The translations under genes and the position numbers were made by a program. From Yamadazyma tenuis (lineage: Eukaryota; Ascomycota; Pichiomycetes; Serinales; Debaryomycetaceae): a DNA stretch of 64,000 nt. A model generated the notes under the pieces. The model was not told where the DNA came from. It did no database searches and saw only the letters and a program-made list of their open reading frames with translations. The DNA lies in NCBI RefSeq assembly GCF_029203305.1, contig NC_089467.1:186001-250000 (forward strand). Reading direction: 5' to 3'. Shown piece by piece: positions 9,841-20,717 of the stretch; positions within the stretch are counted from its first letter, which is position 1; each line of letters begins with the position of its first letter.

Positions 9841-10794
9841 ATGGTTCAATTAGCCACCGAAGTCACACTAAGAATGTCCAATGGCAAGGAAATTCCTGCT
9901 TTGGGATTAGGTACATACATTGGATCATCGGACCCAACACAGGTTAAAGATCTAGTGAAGACAGCAATCAAAGCAGGATACAGACATATTGATGGAGCTT
10001 GGCTATATGGCACCGAAAAATATGTTGGAGAAGGTATCAGGGAGCTGATTGAAGAAGGGATTGTAACTAGAGACCAGTTGTTTGTGACTACAAAGATATG
10101 GCCTACATATTGGGATAAGCCGGAGAAGTCATTTGATAAATCACTCAGTGACTTAGGACTCGAGTACGTCGACTTATTGTTGCAACATTGGCCTATTTGT
10201 GCAAAAGATGTTGATTCTTCTACTCCATTACCAATTAAGGAGGATGGAAAGCCTTACTACGATGATCCAACTTCCGATGGGACTGGGTTTATCGAATTTT
10301 ATAGGGGAATTGAAAAACTTCATCTTGACAACCCGCAAAAGATTAGATCAATCGGGGTCTCTAATTACTCAATTATGAAATTGGAAAAGTTGATACCAAA
10401 GGTTCAAGTTCTTCCTGTTGTCAACCAAATTGAGTATCATCCTCAATTGCCTCAAAAGGATCTAGTAGAGTATTGCGGTAAATATGGAATTATCATTACC
10501 GCCTATTCTCCTGTTGGCTCGAACGGTGCTCCCGTATTGAAATTACCCTTGATTCAACAGCTAGCAGATAAATATGAAGTCACCACTAACGAAGTTGCCA
10601 ATGCATATCATATTTTACAAGGGAGAGCATCCTTGCCTAGATCCACCAATTTGGAGAGAATTAAAACGACTATAAGATTACCCTCTTTGACAAAGTCAGA
10701 GCTTGAGGACTTGTATCAAATTGGTGTTGAGAATCCGAAAAGACATATTACCAATATATGGGGAGATGAGCTTGGCTTCGATTGGTGGTATTAA
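9841..10794 (+). CDS. Aldo-keto reductase, ARA1-like (copy 2 of a tandem pair)
   Basis: This 317-residue paralogue of the upstream gene has the same architecture. The tetrad is D51 and Y56 (HIDGAWLYG), K85 (TTKIWP) and H116 (LQHWPI). The segment VNQIEYHPQLPQKDLVEYCG is nearly identical to copy 1. The residue after the catalytic Asp is Gly here and Thr in copy 1, and the following aromatic differs (Leu for Tyr), so the two active sites may prefer different carbonyl substrates. It is the last gene before the 4.65-kb AT-rich block. Reaction: NAD(P)H-dependent carbonyl reduction or sugar oxidation; substrate unknown. Confidence 0.9.
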   Translation: MVQLATEVTLRMSNGKEIPALGLGTYIGSSDPTQVKDLVKTAIKAGYRHIDGAWLYGTEKYVGEGIRELIEEGIVTRDQLFVTTKIWPTYWDKPEKSFDKSLSDLGLEYVDLLLQHWPICAKDVDSSTPLPIKEDGKPYYDDPTSDGTGFIEFYRGIEKLHLDNPQKIRSIGVSNYSIMKLEKLIPKVQVLPVVNQIEYHPQLPQKDLVEYCGKYGIIITAYSPVGSNGAPVLKLPLIQQLADKYEVTTNEVANAYHILQGRASLPRSTNLERIKTTIRLPSLTKSELEDLYQIGVENPKRHITNIWGDELGFDWWY

Positions 10795-13700
10795 TTTTTT
10801 ATTTTATCTCCCACCTAAAATCCTCAGGAGTTCGTAGAGTCCATTGATTAGTGGATGTTATAGAATTTTGTTATTAAGATCCAATATAAAGCAATGTAGC
10901 AGTGTATTTCGTAGTGCTAAATTTTGATTTTCTCTATAAATGCAGAAATCTACTGACACTTTTATTTGAAGTTCAGCTCTATGAATCATATGTACCTGAG
11001 GTTGCACTTTACAAGCTGCGCAATTTAGAGGACTTTTTTCTGATTTTATATATACTTCGTTCAATGGTTTGATCTTCACCCAAACATGGATGACACAAAC
11101 ATTAGTTATTAGGATACGTAAGAATTATGACTAGCACGGAAAGGAATTAGCAAGCTTATCGTGTAGTTTGAGATGTACCTTGGGATCTGAATCCAAAAAA
11201 AGCGACCAATTTGCCTTGAAAATTTCACTTTCTGTTTCATAAGTGGGATGCTGAACCCGCCTGTATAACCACAAAGCTACTCAGAGAGCGTGTTGAATCA
11301 AAGTTATACAGAATATATTTCTAAGGAATATTTAGGTGCTGCACCATGTCATATAATTCTTGCAATGATAGCAAATGACCCTGTTAGTAAAACCTGTAGG
11401 AACCTTTCTTAGTGGCATAGGTTTAGTGAATTAATGATTTATGAAGACTAGGAAAGCTTTTAATTATTTGTAATTTATTTGAGATTTACGATCACAACAC
11501 CTACACAACACCTACTTCTATTATTTCCTTTATAATTTTGGTTGTATTAAATGTAAATGGAGCTTTCTTTATACATATCTCAAGCTACTTTATAAATCTT
11601 ATTTATAAATCTTCTTTTTCCATGTATGTCTCCTCAATACTTCCTTTTCTCGAAGAAAACCTTGAAATAATACGCAATATAAGGTTACTATTCAAAGTAC
11701 TATTACAATAGTTTTAAATCACAAAGCTCCAACCTCGTCCAAAAGCAGAGTCACGGTAGAAAACATGAAACTATTACTGATAACACACACATTGCCATAA
11801 GAATGGATCAATATGTTAAGAGATTCCTGCTCCATGAAAAACCAATCAGCAGGGAGTGTCTTTACTGCATGGAAACGATGAAATTTCGATTAATATTGGA
11901 TTGCGACAAGAATAAGTTCTAGATATCAGTCGCACAATCTTGACTATTATCAGGTATGCTCCACATTGAAACTAAGAGTTAATGTCATAATTTGGAGAAC
12001 ATAATTACTCACGAAGAAAACTCAAAAACTTTCAGCTGTCAAAAGAAGAAACAACTATCTGACGCATCCGAACCAGGAAACACGCAGATACTATAGAGAG
12101 TCGCTCATCAAACAGGTACTGGACGTTCCCTATTCAAAGACATGAAAAGAGATTACAGCAAGAATCTGTTTATCTATCTTCAAGATGGTTCACCAATAAT
12201 TAAGCTAATTCAGAGTTTCAAGAAAGTGGGCAAATAAATCGTGCACAAGTATTTGTACACGATCAATATTTGCTTACCAAACAATCCTCCCAGGCTTACT
12301 GAATCATTGAAAATCCATACTCTTAAGACGTACCATCAACTGTTTAAAAGTACTGAATAGAACAAAGCCTTAGTTAAAATTACTTAGAGGAAAACAAATT
12401 TACTTCTAAGTATCATACACAACATATTCACCTACGTTTATAATATATAACTTCCTTAATCAGAGCCTTGATCTGAACACTTCAGTATAAGCCAAACACA
12501 CTTATTAGCAAAGTGCTCTCTTAATAAAGTAACCAAGCATATATATACTAAGACTCATATAGAGCATTCTTTTTCTGAGTAATTATGAACAAGTTCCTTA
12601 TGAAGACACTTTCGAATACGTCCTCGTCTATTACCATGAAGTCTAAGTCTAATGTGGATTTTTTGAACTTTTATAAGTTCAATTCACTTTGATCTTTATA
12701 TGAACACCAGTATAATTACTCTTGTAAGGGTTATGGTCAAAATAATTACCAAGTTATACAGTGTTCCAGCACACTAAGCATGCCAGTTGTGGATTTTAAA
12801 TTTGAAGACTAATAAAAATATAGTTCTTATGTACTTTTATATAATACATATACTTTCAAATTTAATGCTTATGTAACAGTGTGTTAGCAAGTTAATACAC
12901 AGAATTGTGATGTTATCTTGTATATACCTTACACAAAATTTACTTAAACGAACACCTTTAATTGTCAATACTTAATTATAATTTAATTTGAAGTGCAGTT
13001 AACTATAATAATCAGCAGTTATATATTTGCTAGTCAAAACAACCTAGTAGACATACTCAGTAATGAAAATCTTTTTAAGATTAATCATAAGTTGAATAAT
13101 GAAATCCTTTTCTAGTGAAAGAGATGTTACTGAACCATTATTTGGAAGTGAAAACAAGTTCGTGATATGCGCTTTTAAAGTATTAGCTTACCACATTTCG
13201 TAGTTATCTTGTTCACCTATTCTATTTGCAACCTAATTATGTTAAATTTTTGATCTTTCAGGTGTTCAAATGTTATTCAATATATTATGCTTTCTTGCAT
13301 AATTAAGATTATTGTTTAGCTGGTGATTTGCGTACGCATTAATGCGATTAGTATAACATAGTAGTGGCGTATTCACTTTAATAAGGTAATACCTGTTCTG
13401 TAACTAAGGAAGACAAAGAGCATGGATTCTCATAAATTACTCTATTTAATCTCTATTTGCAATTGTAATTACAAGACATTTTTTGTGTTTATACCTTGAT
13501 AAAAGGGACATATATCATATATTTAGAAGGTTCCGGGTGGAGTTATATTAAATTTGTTGTATTATCATAATAAATGCTCTTTTATAACTTCAGTTTGCGT
13601 TATTTATATTCATACACAAAGGCATTCCGCTTGATTTGAGATGTCAATTTACAATCTTGAATGTTATTTTAAAGCATCCATGATCGAATCGTTTGGTATC

Positions 13701-15449
13701 TTATTTATTATATATTTTGGCACATACTCTGATATTAACAATGTGGTTACAGTTAAATCAATGTTGGTTATTATTGTGAATTAAGGTCTAAATATATGTC
13801 GTGCTTACAATGCATTTCATTATTGCTTGTTTTTCCTCATTGATTATTAATTGGGTTTGGGAATCAATATTATCTTATTTTAAGTCTTATAAAGTTTATA
13901 CTTTGATGATATTTTTACAGGCACTATCTAAACATACTATACGGAGGATATCCTTTAGAATGAGCTAATATAATTGTTCTTTCAATAGCCTAAAATAATA
14001 GTTTCAAGAATCTTTCGAAGTATGAAGGATAGGATTCCTCAAAGGCGATGAATCTCATTAAGTTCTGAATATTTATCATTTATTTTAGTATAGGGAATAG
14101 ACATACCCAGTTCTCCTGAATTGGCTGACATTAATCCAGACAAGATCAATCGGACCTGCTACTCTTTTAACCTACAAAGCATGAGACTCCTTGGAATATT
14201 GCTTGGATCCTGGAACAAGCACACGTAATTATTATTATTTGAATATTTTGGAGATATTGGTGTAACAAAACATTCCCCTTAATTAAGACTAAAAGCTGCT
14301 CAAAAGTTGTTATTGCATTGTATTATAACAGTTTTTCATTGCATGGAAAAGATATTAAATCTCAAAATTGTTTATTGAAACCAAAGACTCTATTTTCAAA
14401 AGATTGTAATGCTAGTGCCATATCTAGCTACGCAATCCAGAGAGTTCTTTTTACTTTGTGTGCTTTAAATTTACTATTAATATCCTTAAAGAATGGTATA
14501 GCAATGGTTTATTCAGATGTTAAATTTGTTAATTATATGGCAGAACTTCGGTGGTTGTATCATTAGTCTTCAATCTTCAAAGAATCTGCTTTATTCTGAT
14601 GTTATAGGTTCTTTCCGGTGCATAGAATAGTATATGTGCTATTGTAGGATAGTATATGTTATTGAATGAAATTTTATTTCGGCTTAGTGAACTAAGGTTT
14701 CGACTTTTGTATTCTTTCAGTGCTCTAATAAAACTTGATGGAAGCTGCGAAGAGTTGTAATATGCAGTAATTGGTTCGGTATATAGGTCTGTTTTCTAAC
14801 TCTGCAAATCCTGATTCCAACGGTTGTGAATTTATTGTGTATATTATTAGGTTTTAGGGTAATTCCTTTTTCATAATATCAAAGGAGCCTGCAAACCAGT
14901 CTTGAAATGTGGCTACTATGGAGAGACTTGGTAGAACGAGAAAAGAGTCCTAAGTACTATATTGCTGCAGAACCTTCGCTCTTTTCAAAATGCACAATCC
15001 AGTCTTTGGGAAATTTGAAGAAGAACTCAAAAATATATGGTTGGATAAAATACGGCTTGTACGTATATATTTGGATCTGACAATCACATATGAACAAGGG
15101 GAGTATATTCCCCCGAAAATTTTGGGATAATTTTGAAAAAATAATACCTGCATGAACCGACTCACATAATACTTAAGAGCAACCAAGTGTAAATTTTTCA
15201 AGGCATACACTATGGTAGTACACAGTCATTATCAGAATACTAAATCCAATAACCGGGGTGGAAGCTCTAATCCTAATAAATGGGTACTAGTTCAGCTACT
15301 CCGAACGTAGAAGTACTCGTTTTATTATACCACTATAACATATATAATCACCAAGGTTTTTTAAATCTGAAACTCGTAATGTTACTCAAATTAAAGGAGA
15401 GATTAAAGAACTGAAAAGCAAGAAGGAGTGGAGCGGGCTCATATCCGTC
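10795..15449. other. 4.65-kb gene-free AT-rich block, candidate regional centromere
   Basis: No ATG-initiated frame with protein character occurs in 4.65 kb, although the rest of the window averages about one gene per 1.8 kb. The frames at 10858-11079, 14318-14566 and 14950-15210 start at GTG or TTG and look random. Hand counts of four 60-base lines (from 11521, 12481, 12961, 13681) give 13, 20, 13 and 16 G+C, about 22-33%; a DPS1 coding line (54121) has 24. CTG-clade centromeres are typically gene-free regions of a few kilobases in a G+C trough. The left-hand neighbours (RCR, IPP1, RAD57, MAF1 types) are centromere-proximal in S. cerevisiae (CEN2/CEN4). I found no long inverted repeat by eye. 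The alternative is an ordinary gene desert left by gene loss or decayed retroelements. Confidence 0.5.
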
Positions 15450-16205
15450 TTAATGATCGTCAAGCGAAGTTACTGAATGATAAATCCCAGTATCAATGGT
15501 TCCGATAAAAGCTCTGTCACCGAAACCACCCACCATATAGAGATCATCAACAATAAACTTAGCCCAGTGGGATTTATGGGACTGAGATTTATTAGGAATC
15601 CACATCTTTGAATCTGGATGTCTCTTTAAGAAGCACTCCTCCAACAGTCCATACTTTCCATCCTTATCTTCAACATCTTGCAATTCTCCTTGGAGGATTA
15701 TTCTTGGAGATCCAGCTGGAGAATCAACTATACCCCCAGGGTATTCAAGATTCACATCTTCATGTATATGGTGGTCACCGACACGGATACTAAAGCTGTA
15801 TTTGGAACCCAGTATTATGTTCTGATAGCTGGACCCAATATCAACGACTAGCCAAAAGAAATCACCATCATTATCGCAATCAGCATAGTATTCTACAGAT
15901 GAGACAGGGACATCCACCTTTTTGCCGCTTTGGGATATGGTCTTGAAAGTGTTAACGTTAGCCAAAGACTCTCTAGAAACTAAAGTGCGGGCAATGGAAG
16001 CACCTTCAATCTCTCCGGGAATACGTTCAGAAACAAAATTAGAGGTTTCTTCTGCACCGTTGTAGCTCACTTCTTTCTCTTCTAAACTCATTTGATTTTG
16101 AATGTGAGGTATCAGCTCAGCTCCATCCTTATTATCAAACCAGAGCATCCAAATTGGATATGTAAGAGCTACTTGAACAAACACGAACAAATTTTTGAAG
16201 TTCAT
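15450..16205 (-). CDS. CREG-like FMN-binding split-barrel protein, secreted or endomembrane
   Basis: The 251-residue protein starts at ATG 16203-16205; the frame is open further upstream but only from a TTG. A hydrophobic N-terminus (FKNLFVFVQVALTYPIWMLWF) looks like a signal peptide or anchor. The rest fits the CREG / pyridoxamine-phosphate-oxidase-like barrel (PF13883): ASIARTLVSRESLANVNT, PVSSVEYYADCDNDGDFFWLV, a QNIILGSKYSFSIRVGD strand and the AGSPRIILQGELQDVED motif, then a CFLKRHPDSKMWI segment and a late WAKFIVDDLYMVGGFGDRAFIG block. The function of fungal members is not established. It faces the AT-rich block. Confidence 0.75.
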   Translation of the reverse strand: MNFKNLFVFVQVALTYPIWMLWFDNKDGAELIPHIQNQMSLEEKEVSYNGAEETSNFVSERIPGEIEGASIARTLVSRESLANVNTFKTISQSGKKVDVPVSSVEYYADCDNDGDFFWLVVDIGSSYQNIILGSKYSFSIRVGDHHIHEDVNLEYPGGIVDSPAGSPRIILQGELQDVEDKDGKYGLLEECFLKRHPDSKMWIPNKSQSHKSHWAKFIVDDLYMVGGFGDRAFIGTIDTGIYHSVTSLDDH

Positions 16206-16841
16206 GGTGTAAGATTTGAAAGGACTAACCAAAATTAAATCTAAGGAGAAGGTTATTATCTATCCCTAATTGATTTATTTTCTTGTGCGGAAATGAGAAA
16301 TGCAACGATAAGGGCAACATTTATGCAGGCTTATTCTCCAACACGAAAACCAGAGCAAGGGGGTTTTCATGACAATTTGATATAGGTGTTTCTCCTTTTA
16401 AAGTGGGATACCTTGTACTAATGACTCTTTTAGCATCACAGGAACAATTTTGCTAGAAACTTGCACTAATGAAATAGTTTTAAAGTCTATAAGCCATGAT
16501 TTTCTAAGAATTGCGAAACTTGTTTAAGTTAAACACTCGTTAAGATCAATTGGACAAATTGTCATTTATATTTTTTGCAGAAGCTTTAATACAATAATAA
16601 AAAACCCTACTAAGAGCCTAATTTCATAGATTCTTAACTCAATATCTTAAGGACTTATGCTATATCTGTTTGATAAGTGGCTTTGAGGTTTCAACGTGAT
16701 TATTGGACGTTAGGTAAATTATCAATATTGACTAAGGAAGGTGGCTTTATACCATAGAACTAGAGAAAATGATCACATCCAGGTTCAAGTTCAAACTGGG
16801 GCTTACATTGTACAAAAGTCTATATACATAAAAAACACCAA
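16206..16841. other. Intergenic region between the CREG-like gene and the aldehyde dehydrogenase
   Basis: This 636-bp stretch holds the CREG-like promoter and the 3' end of the dehydrogenase, both transcribed leftward. It contains TGCGGAAA at 16286-16293 and an AGGGG stress-element-like core at about 16358. It is otherwise AT-rich, with no other signal. Confidence 0.4.
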
Positions 16842-18347
16842 TTATAAACGAGTACCAATATTCACGTGAACCGCCTTGGCCTGAGTGTAATGTTCTAAGC
16901 CATAATCACCTAATTGCCTACCAACACCAGAAGCTTTAACCCCTCCGAATGGAATATGGTAATCAGAGTCATTGGATGAGTTGATCCAAACCATTCCAGC
17001 TTCGATGTCTCTTGCCATGTTGTGAGCAATTGCAATATCTCTGGTGAAAATAGCAGCTCCCAAACCGTACTCAGTTTGGTTAGCGAACTCAAGAGCTTCT
17101 TCATCAGTCTTAAATTTTCCTACAGCCAACACAGGACCGAATATTTCTTCGTTGACAATTCTCATATCCGGCTTGACATCAGCAAATATGGTAGGTTTAA
17201 TGAAGAAACCCTTTGACATATCCTTTTCAGTGTTTCTTTCACCACCTAAAGCAATTCTAGCACCCTCTTTCTTTCCAATATCAATATAGCTCAAAATCTT
17301 CTCGAATTGAACTTTAGAGACCTGTGGTCCGACCATTTTGTCATCTTCATAGACGGACCCTTGCAAAAATTCTTCTTTAACATGGGCAACTAATTCAGTA
17401 ACAAATTCGTCATATATGCTTTCATGGATGTATGCTCTCGAAGTAGAAGTGCAAACTTGTCCTTGGTTGATGAAAATACCCTGAGCAGCCCACTTAACGG
17501 CTTGATCGATTTCAGCATCTGCTCTAACAATTAAAGGAGATTTACCACCGCATTCTAAAGTTACGGCCTTCAAATTGTTAGATGCAGCCTTTTGAATTAA
17601 TTTCCCAGTTGCTGTGGATCCCGTGAAAGAAATTTTGTCGACTTTCATATGCCCGGCTAAGGCAGATCCGGCATCTTTTCCGTAACCAGAAAGAATAGCA
17701 ATGGTACCTGGAGGGAAGCCAGCTTTTTCAAATAACTTAGCCAAATATAACAAAGACAAAGGAGTGAACTCAGAAGACTTAATGATGGAAACATTACCGG
17801 CAGCCAAGGCAGGCGCAAGACACCAGACACCCATTAATAATGGGTAGTTCCAAGGAATGATGTGACCACAGACACCATATGGTTCGTGGATGGTGTAAGC
17901 TAACTTCTTTGGATCATTTTGGATGACTCTACCCTGAACCTTATCGGCCCAGCCAGCATAATACTTGAAAACATCAATGCATTCTTGAACATCACCTACT
18001 GCATTTAAAGTTTTTGTCTTTCCAGAGTCCCAGGCTTCAAGGGAAGTTAAAACCTCCTTCTCTTCTTCCATTATTGCAGCTAACTTGTACAAGTACTCAC
18101 CTCTTTCAACACCAGTAGTATTTCTCCATGACTTAAATGCAGTTCTAGCAGCTGCGACAGCGATGTCAACATCGTCTTCATCAGCACAATGAATTGTAGC
18201 ATTGACATCCCCAGTCTCGGGGTTAATCGAGTCGAGGGTTTTGCCATTCTTGGAAGCCACAAACTCATTATTGATGAACAAACCAGTTGGTTGCTCATAC
18301 TTTATGCCATCTGGCAAAGTAATTGATTGGAATAATGGAAGGGTCAT
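16842..18347 (-). CDS. Cytosolic NAD(P)-dependent aldehyde dehydrogenase
   Basis: This enzyme oxidises aldehydes to acids. The 501-residue chain has no mitochondrial presequence and begins like Ald6-type proteins (ITLPDGIKYEQPTGLFIN). Active-site residues are visible: N167 in IIPWNYP, the FTGSTATGK cofactor loop at 241, E265 in VTLECGGKSP and the nucleophile C299 in NQGQVCTSTSR. The usual ELGGKSP reads ECGGKSP. The C-terminal EEIFGPVLAVGKF and PFGGVKASGVGR motifs are intact. The physiological substrate (acetaldehyde or another) cannot be told. It is the first enzyme of the accessory metabolic block and has TGCGGAAA in its promoter. Confidence 0.93.
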   Translation of the reverse strand: MTLPLFQSITLPDGIKYEQPTGLFINNEFVASKNGKTLDSINPETGDVNATIHCADEDDVDIAVAAARTAFKSWRNTTGVERGEYLYKLAAIMEEEKEVLTSLEAWDSGKTKTLNAVGDVQECIDVFKYYAGWADKVQGRVIQNDPKKLAYTIHEPYGVCGHIIPWNYPLLMGVWCLAPALAAGNVSIIKSSEFTPLSLLYLAKLFEKAGFPPGTIAILSGYGKDAGSALAGHMKVDKISFTGSTATGKLIQKAASNNLKAVTLECGGKSPLIVRADAEIDQAVKWAAQGIFINQGQVCTSTSRAYIHESIYDEFVTELVAHVKEEFLQGSVYEDDKMVGPQVSKVQFEKILSYIDIGKKEGARIALGGERNTEKDMSKGFFIKPTIFADVKPDMRIVNEEIFGPVLAVGKFKTDEEALEFANQTEYGLGAAIFTRDIAIAHNMARDIEAGMVWINSSNDSDYHIPFGGVKASGVGRQLGDYGLEHYTQAKAVHVNIGTRL

Positions 18348-18708
18348 TGCTTGATATATATTTGATAAAAAAAGTATGAAAAAATTCAGTTCGGGGATTA
18401 CATCCAGTTTATAAATTAAAATCTTAATCTGATTTTCTCGATGCGGAAACTAGATCCGGTAGCATTCTAATCCATTTTTTCCAAAAACAGAGATTTCCGC
18501 TGAGAAACCTCTCTAAAACTGATTTACACTCAAGCAATTTACCCTCGAGCGTTTATGAGGAATCAGAGTGAAGACTATAACTGTCAGGGTAAAGAGGGAA
18601 TATTTACTTTTAGCATACTGAAGGTGGGTGTTTAAAGCATTTCCTCTATTAAAGCTATTAGTGTAATATTCTTTTGAGTTTGTTTGCCTATAAAGAATCG
18701 ATTTTGGA
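18348..18708. other. Aldehyde dehydrogenase promoter region
   Basis: These 361 bp contain TGCGGAAA at 18442-18449 and the complementary TTTCCGC at 18494-18500, an inverted pair about 45 bp apart and about 100-150 bp upstream of the ATG. It also holds the 3' end of the DUF1593 gene. Confidence 0.45.
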
Positions 18709-20244
18709 TCATAATTCATCATGAACATAAATATCATCATCCCCCTGAGACGTTGCGTCACCATTGAAGAAAGCTTGCTTGTATTCAACGCTTTCAAAAG
18801 TATTATTGCCTTTGTCTGTGCTTAAAATGAACCTTCTATAAGTCGTTAAAGACGGGGTTCCATTATTTGTCACTTCCAAGACGATATGATACTTTTTGCA
18901 ATCTTCCAAAGGTCTCAGGAAGACATTAAAGCAAGCTTGCTGGAATTCAGGAGCTGTAAAAGATACAATGGAGCCTTCATCATTCAACTTTGTGATTTCA
19001 ATTTCGGGGATTTCAAGGATATTTCCTTGAGATAGTGAAGGTTCTATATAATGAAACCATTTGAAGGTCAAAGAATTGTTGTTTTGATCATAACTCTCTG
19101 AAGCATCCAATACTACCTCATTTCCCACTACTATATCAATGACCATAGGCAAATACCCTACTGAGCCATTAGTAACAATGATAGGTTGATGAGGTGCATC
19201 TTCGAACGATTTAACAGTCCACTGCATTCTGGCTTCGAAGTCATTTTGAAAAGCTTCTCTCCATCTCCAAATTGATGCTTGTGCACTAACATGAGTCCTA
19301 TTGTCCTTGCCAATTGCATAGTCTAAAGCATCACCATAGTGATTACCAGATACAAGGGAGATATCGCTCAAGGTGTATCTACCACCCCAAGAACCAAATG
19401 AAGGTTCATGTGGGTCAGACAAGCCGTTAGGTAAAACGTACAAAGTGGAAGGGGTATCGCCTTCCATATTGAACAAGAACATTGGGTAGGCCTTACCCAA
19501 GGGTCCCACAGATCTCACCTTTTCGTTGACCCATTCCTTCGTAACTAAAGAAGTATCTGGCCCTCCGAAGTCAACGAAGTTATAAATATCTCCGGATATT
19601 CCAACCCAAGCTGAATGACCATATTGGCTGAATCCATGAACTGAAGCAATGTACTTGATTCCTGGAAAATGCTTCCTAATCCAAGGACCTGCATTATCTT
19701 GATCCGAGATGGAATACGCAACTATTTTGGAAGCGAACAAGTCCACCTCTTCTGTTGACCTAGTAGATGAAACCTCTTTCAACGCTTCAGCTAACGTGTT
19801 TGCGCCACCCCAAATCAATACAAAAAGTGATTCTTCTGCTTCATCAATCAGCTTGATGAGATTCACCGCCCCTTCACTGATTTTTTCTTGATCGAAAGCC
19901 AATAGTCCATAGGCACTAGACCCCTTGGCAACAATACTTTTAAAGTAACTCACAGATGGATAGTCCTTAGAATGTTTAAGTAAGTTTTTGTGAACTTTTC
20001 CGTATGCCTCTAAAATAGGGTAGATATCTTCATCATGAACGGTATAGTTTAACCAATAAGATGTAGTAGCAACAAGCCCTTTGATGTCTACTTCATTAGA
20101 ATAAAGCAACAATCTTACCAATGATTCAGCATCGTCAGGTTCGTTGGAAATATCTGTCAATATAAACACCTCAGGTTTAAAATCTTTCTTCGGGATTAAG
20201 GCCACAGCCAATGACACTAAGAATAACAAGCTGAAAAGCAACAT
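18709..20244 (-). CDS. Secreted DUF1593 nucleoside-hydrolase-like protein
   Basis: The frame is open from a TTG at 20268, but ATG 20242-20244 gives a clean signal peptide (MLLFSLLFLVSLAVALIP) and 511 residues. The first two thirds match DUF1593 (PF07632), which has an inosine-uridine nucleoside-hydrolase-like fold: EVFILTDISNEPDDAESLVRLL (the Asp-rich metal/ribose-type loop), LFVLIWGGANTLAEAL and a GNHYGDALDYAIGKDNRTH segment. The C-terminal third is Ig-like: DIVVGNEVVLDASESYD, SLTFKWFHYIEPS. Members occur in bacteria and fungi, often as extracellular glycan-related proteins; the substrate is unknown. N-glycosylation sites (NYT, NRT, NGS) fit secretion. It is divergent from the sugar transporter at 20718. 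Confidence 0.82.
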   Translation of the reverse strand: MLLFSLLFLVSLAVALIPKKDFKPEVFILTDISNEPDDAESLVRLLLYSNEVDIKGLVATTSYWLNYTVHDEDIYPILEAYGKVHKNLLKHSKDYPSVSYFKSIVAKGSSAYGLLAFDQEKISEGAVNLIKLIDEAEESLFVLIWGGANTLAEALKEVSSTRSTEEVDLFASKIVAYSISDQDNAGPWIRKHFPGIKYIASVHGFSQYGHSAWVGISGDIYNFVDFGGPDTSLVTKEWVNEKVRSVGPLGKAYPMFLFNMEGDTPSTLYVLPNGLSDPHEPSFGSWGGRYTLSDISLVSGNHYGDALDYAIGKDNRTHVSAQASIWRWREAFQNDFEARMQWTVKSFEDAPHQPIIVTNGSVGYLPMVIDIVVGNEVVLDASESYDQNNNSLTFKWFHYIEPSLSQGNILEIPEIEITKLNDEGSIVSFTAPEFQQACFNVFLRPLEDCKKYHIVLEVTNNGTPSLTTYRRFILSTDKGNNTFESVEYKQAFFNGDATSQGDDDIYVHDEL

Positions 20245-20717
20245 TGAAAAAATAAAATTGATGAACAAGTTTTATGATTTTCTATGGAGGATGCTACAAG
20301 ATGAAATATCCAGAAGATGAAATACCATCATTTACTTATAAGTGGGGAAGGGGGCGGAGATTCTGGGGTAACGATATACAGTCGACAACGGCTATATCTA
20401 TCAAAATAAGGAAATCTCTAAGCGCGCTTTTTTTCTCACCAATCACGTCAGGCAATGCGGGGAAATGCGGAGTGAATCCCGTAAAACCTAGCCTCTCTCT
20501 CTCTTCTCAATTTGTTTATGACGGGTAGTTCTTGAAAATTTCTCGATGGAGATGCAGTACCGCAGTAAAAGACCGATCTCTCTCGACCGATCATTCAACG
20601 CGGTTAAAACGTCCAGAAATGGTGATCGGCTGTTGTCTTGGTTTTGCAGCTTTAAATAACCCCAGATTTTCTCATTTTGGTTCTGAAAATAAAACATAAA
20701 GAATTTGTAGAATAAAC
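20245..20717. promoter_or_regulatory. Shared divergent promoter of the DUF1593 gene and the sugar transporter
   Basis: This 473-bp region lies between two divergently transcribed genes. It carries a G-rich tandem element at 20456-20472 (TGCGGGGAAATGCGGAG), plus several CGG/CCG cores: ACAACGGC at about 20387, ATCCCGT at about 20476, GACCGATC repeats at about 20571-20592 and GATCGGC at about 20622. A CT-rich tract is at about 20493-20507. CGG pairs are typical targets of fungal zinc-cluster activators; coregulation is inferred. Confidence 0.5.

Noticed and set aside
10858..15210. Frames at 10858-11079 (-), 14318-14566 (+) and 14950-15210 (-) as genes or retroelement remnants
   Set aside because: They start at GTG/TTG and their composition is that of random AT-rich DNA. 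I looked for copia-type RNase H or integrase motifs and saw none that convinced me.
18513..18797. 94-codon minus frame overlapping the 3' end of the DUF1593 gene
   Set aside because: It uses another frame over the end of a supported gene and the aldehyde dehydrogenase promoter; no family likeness.
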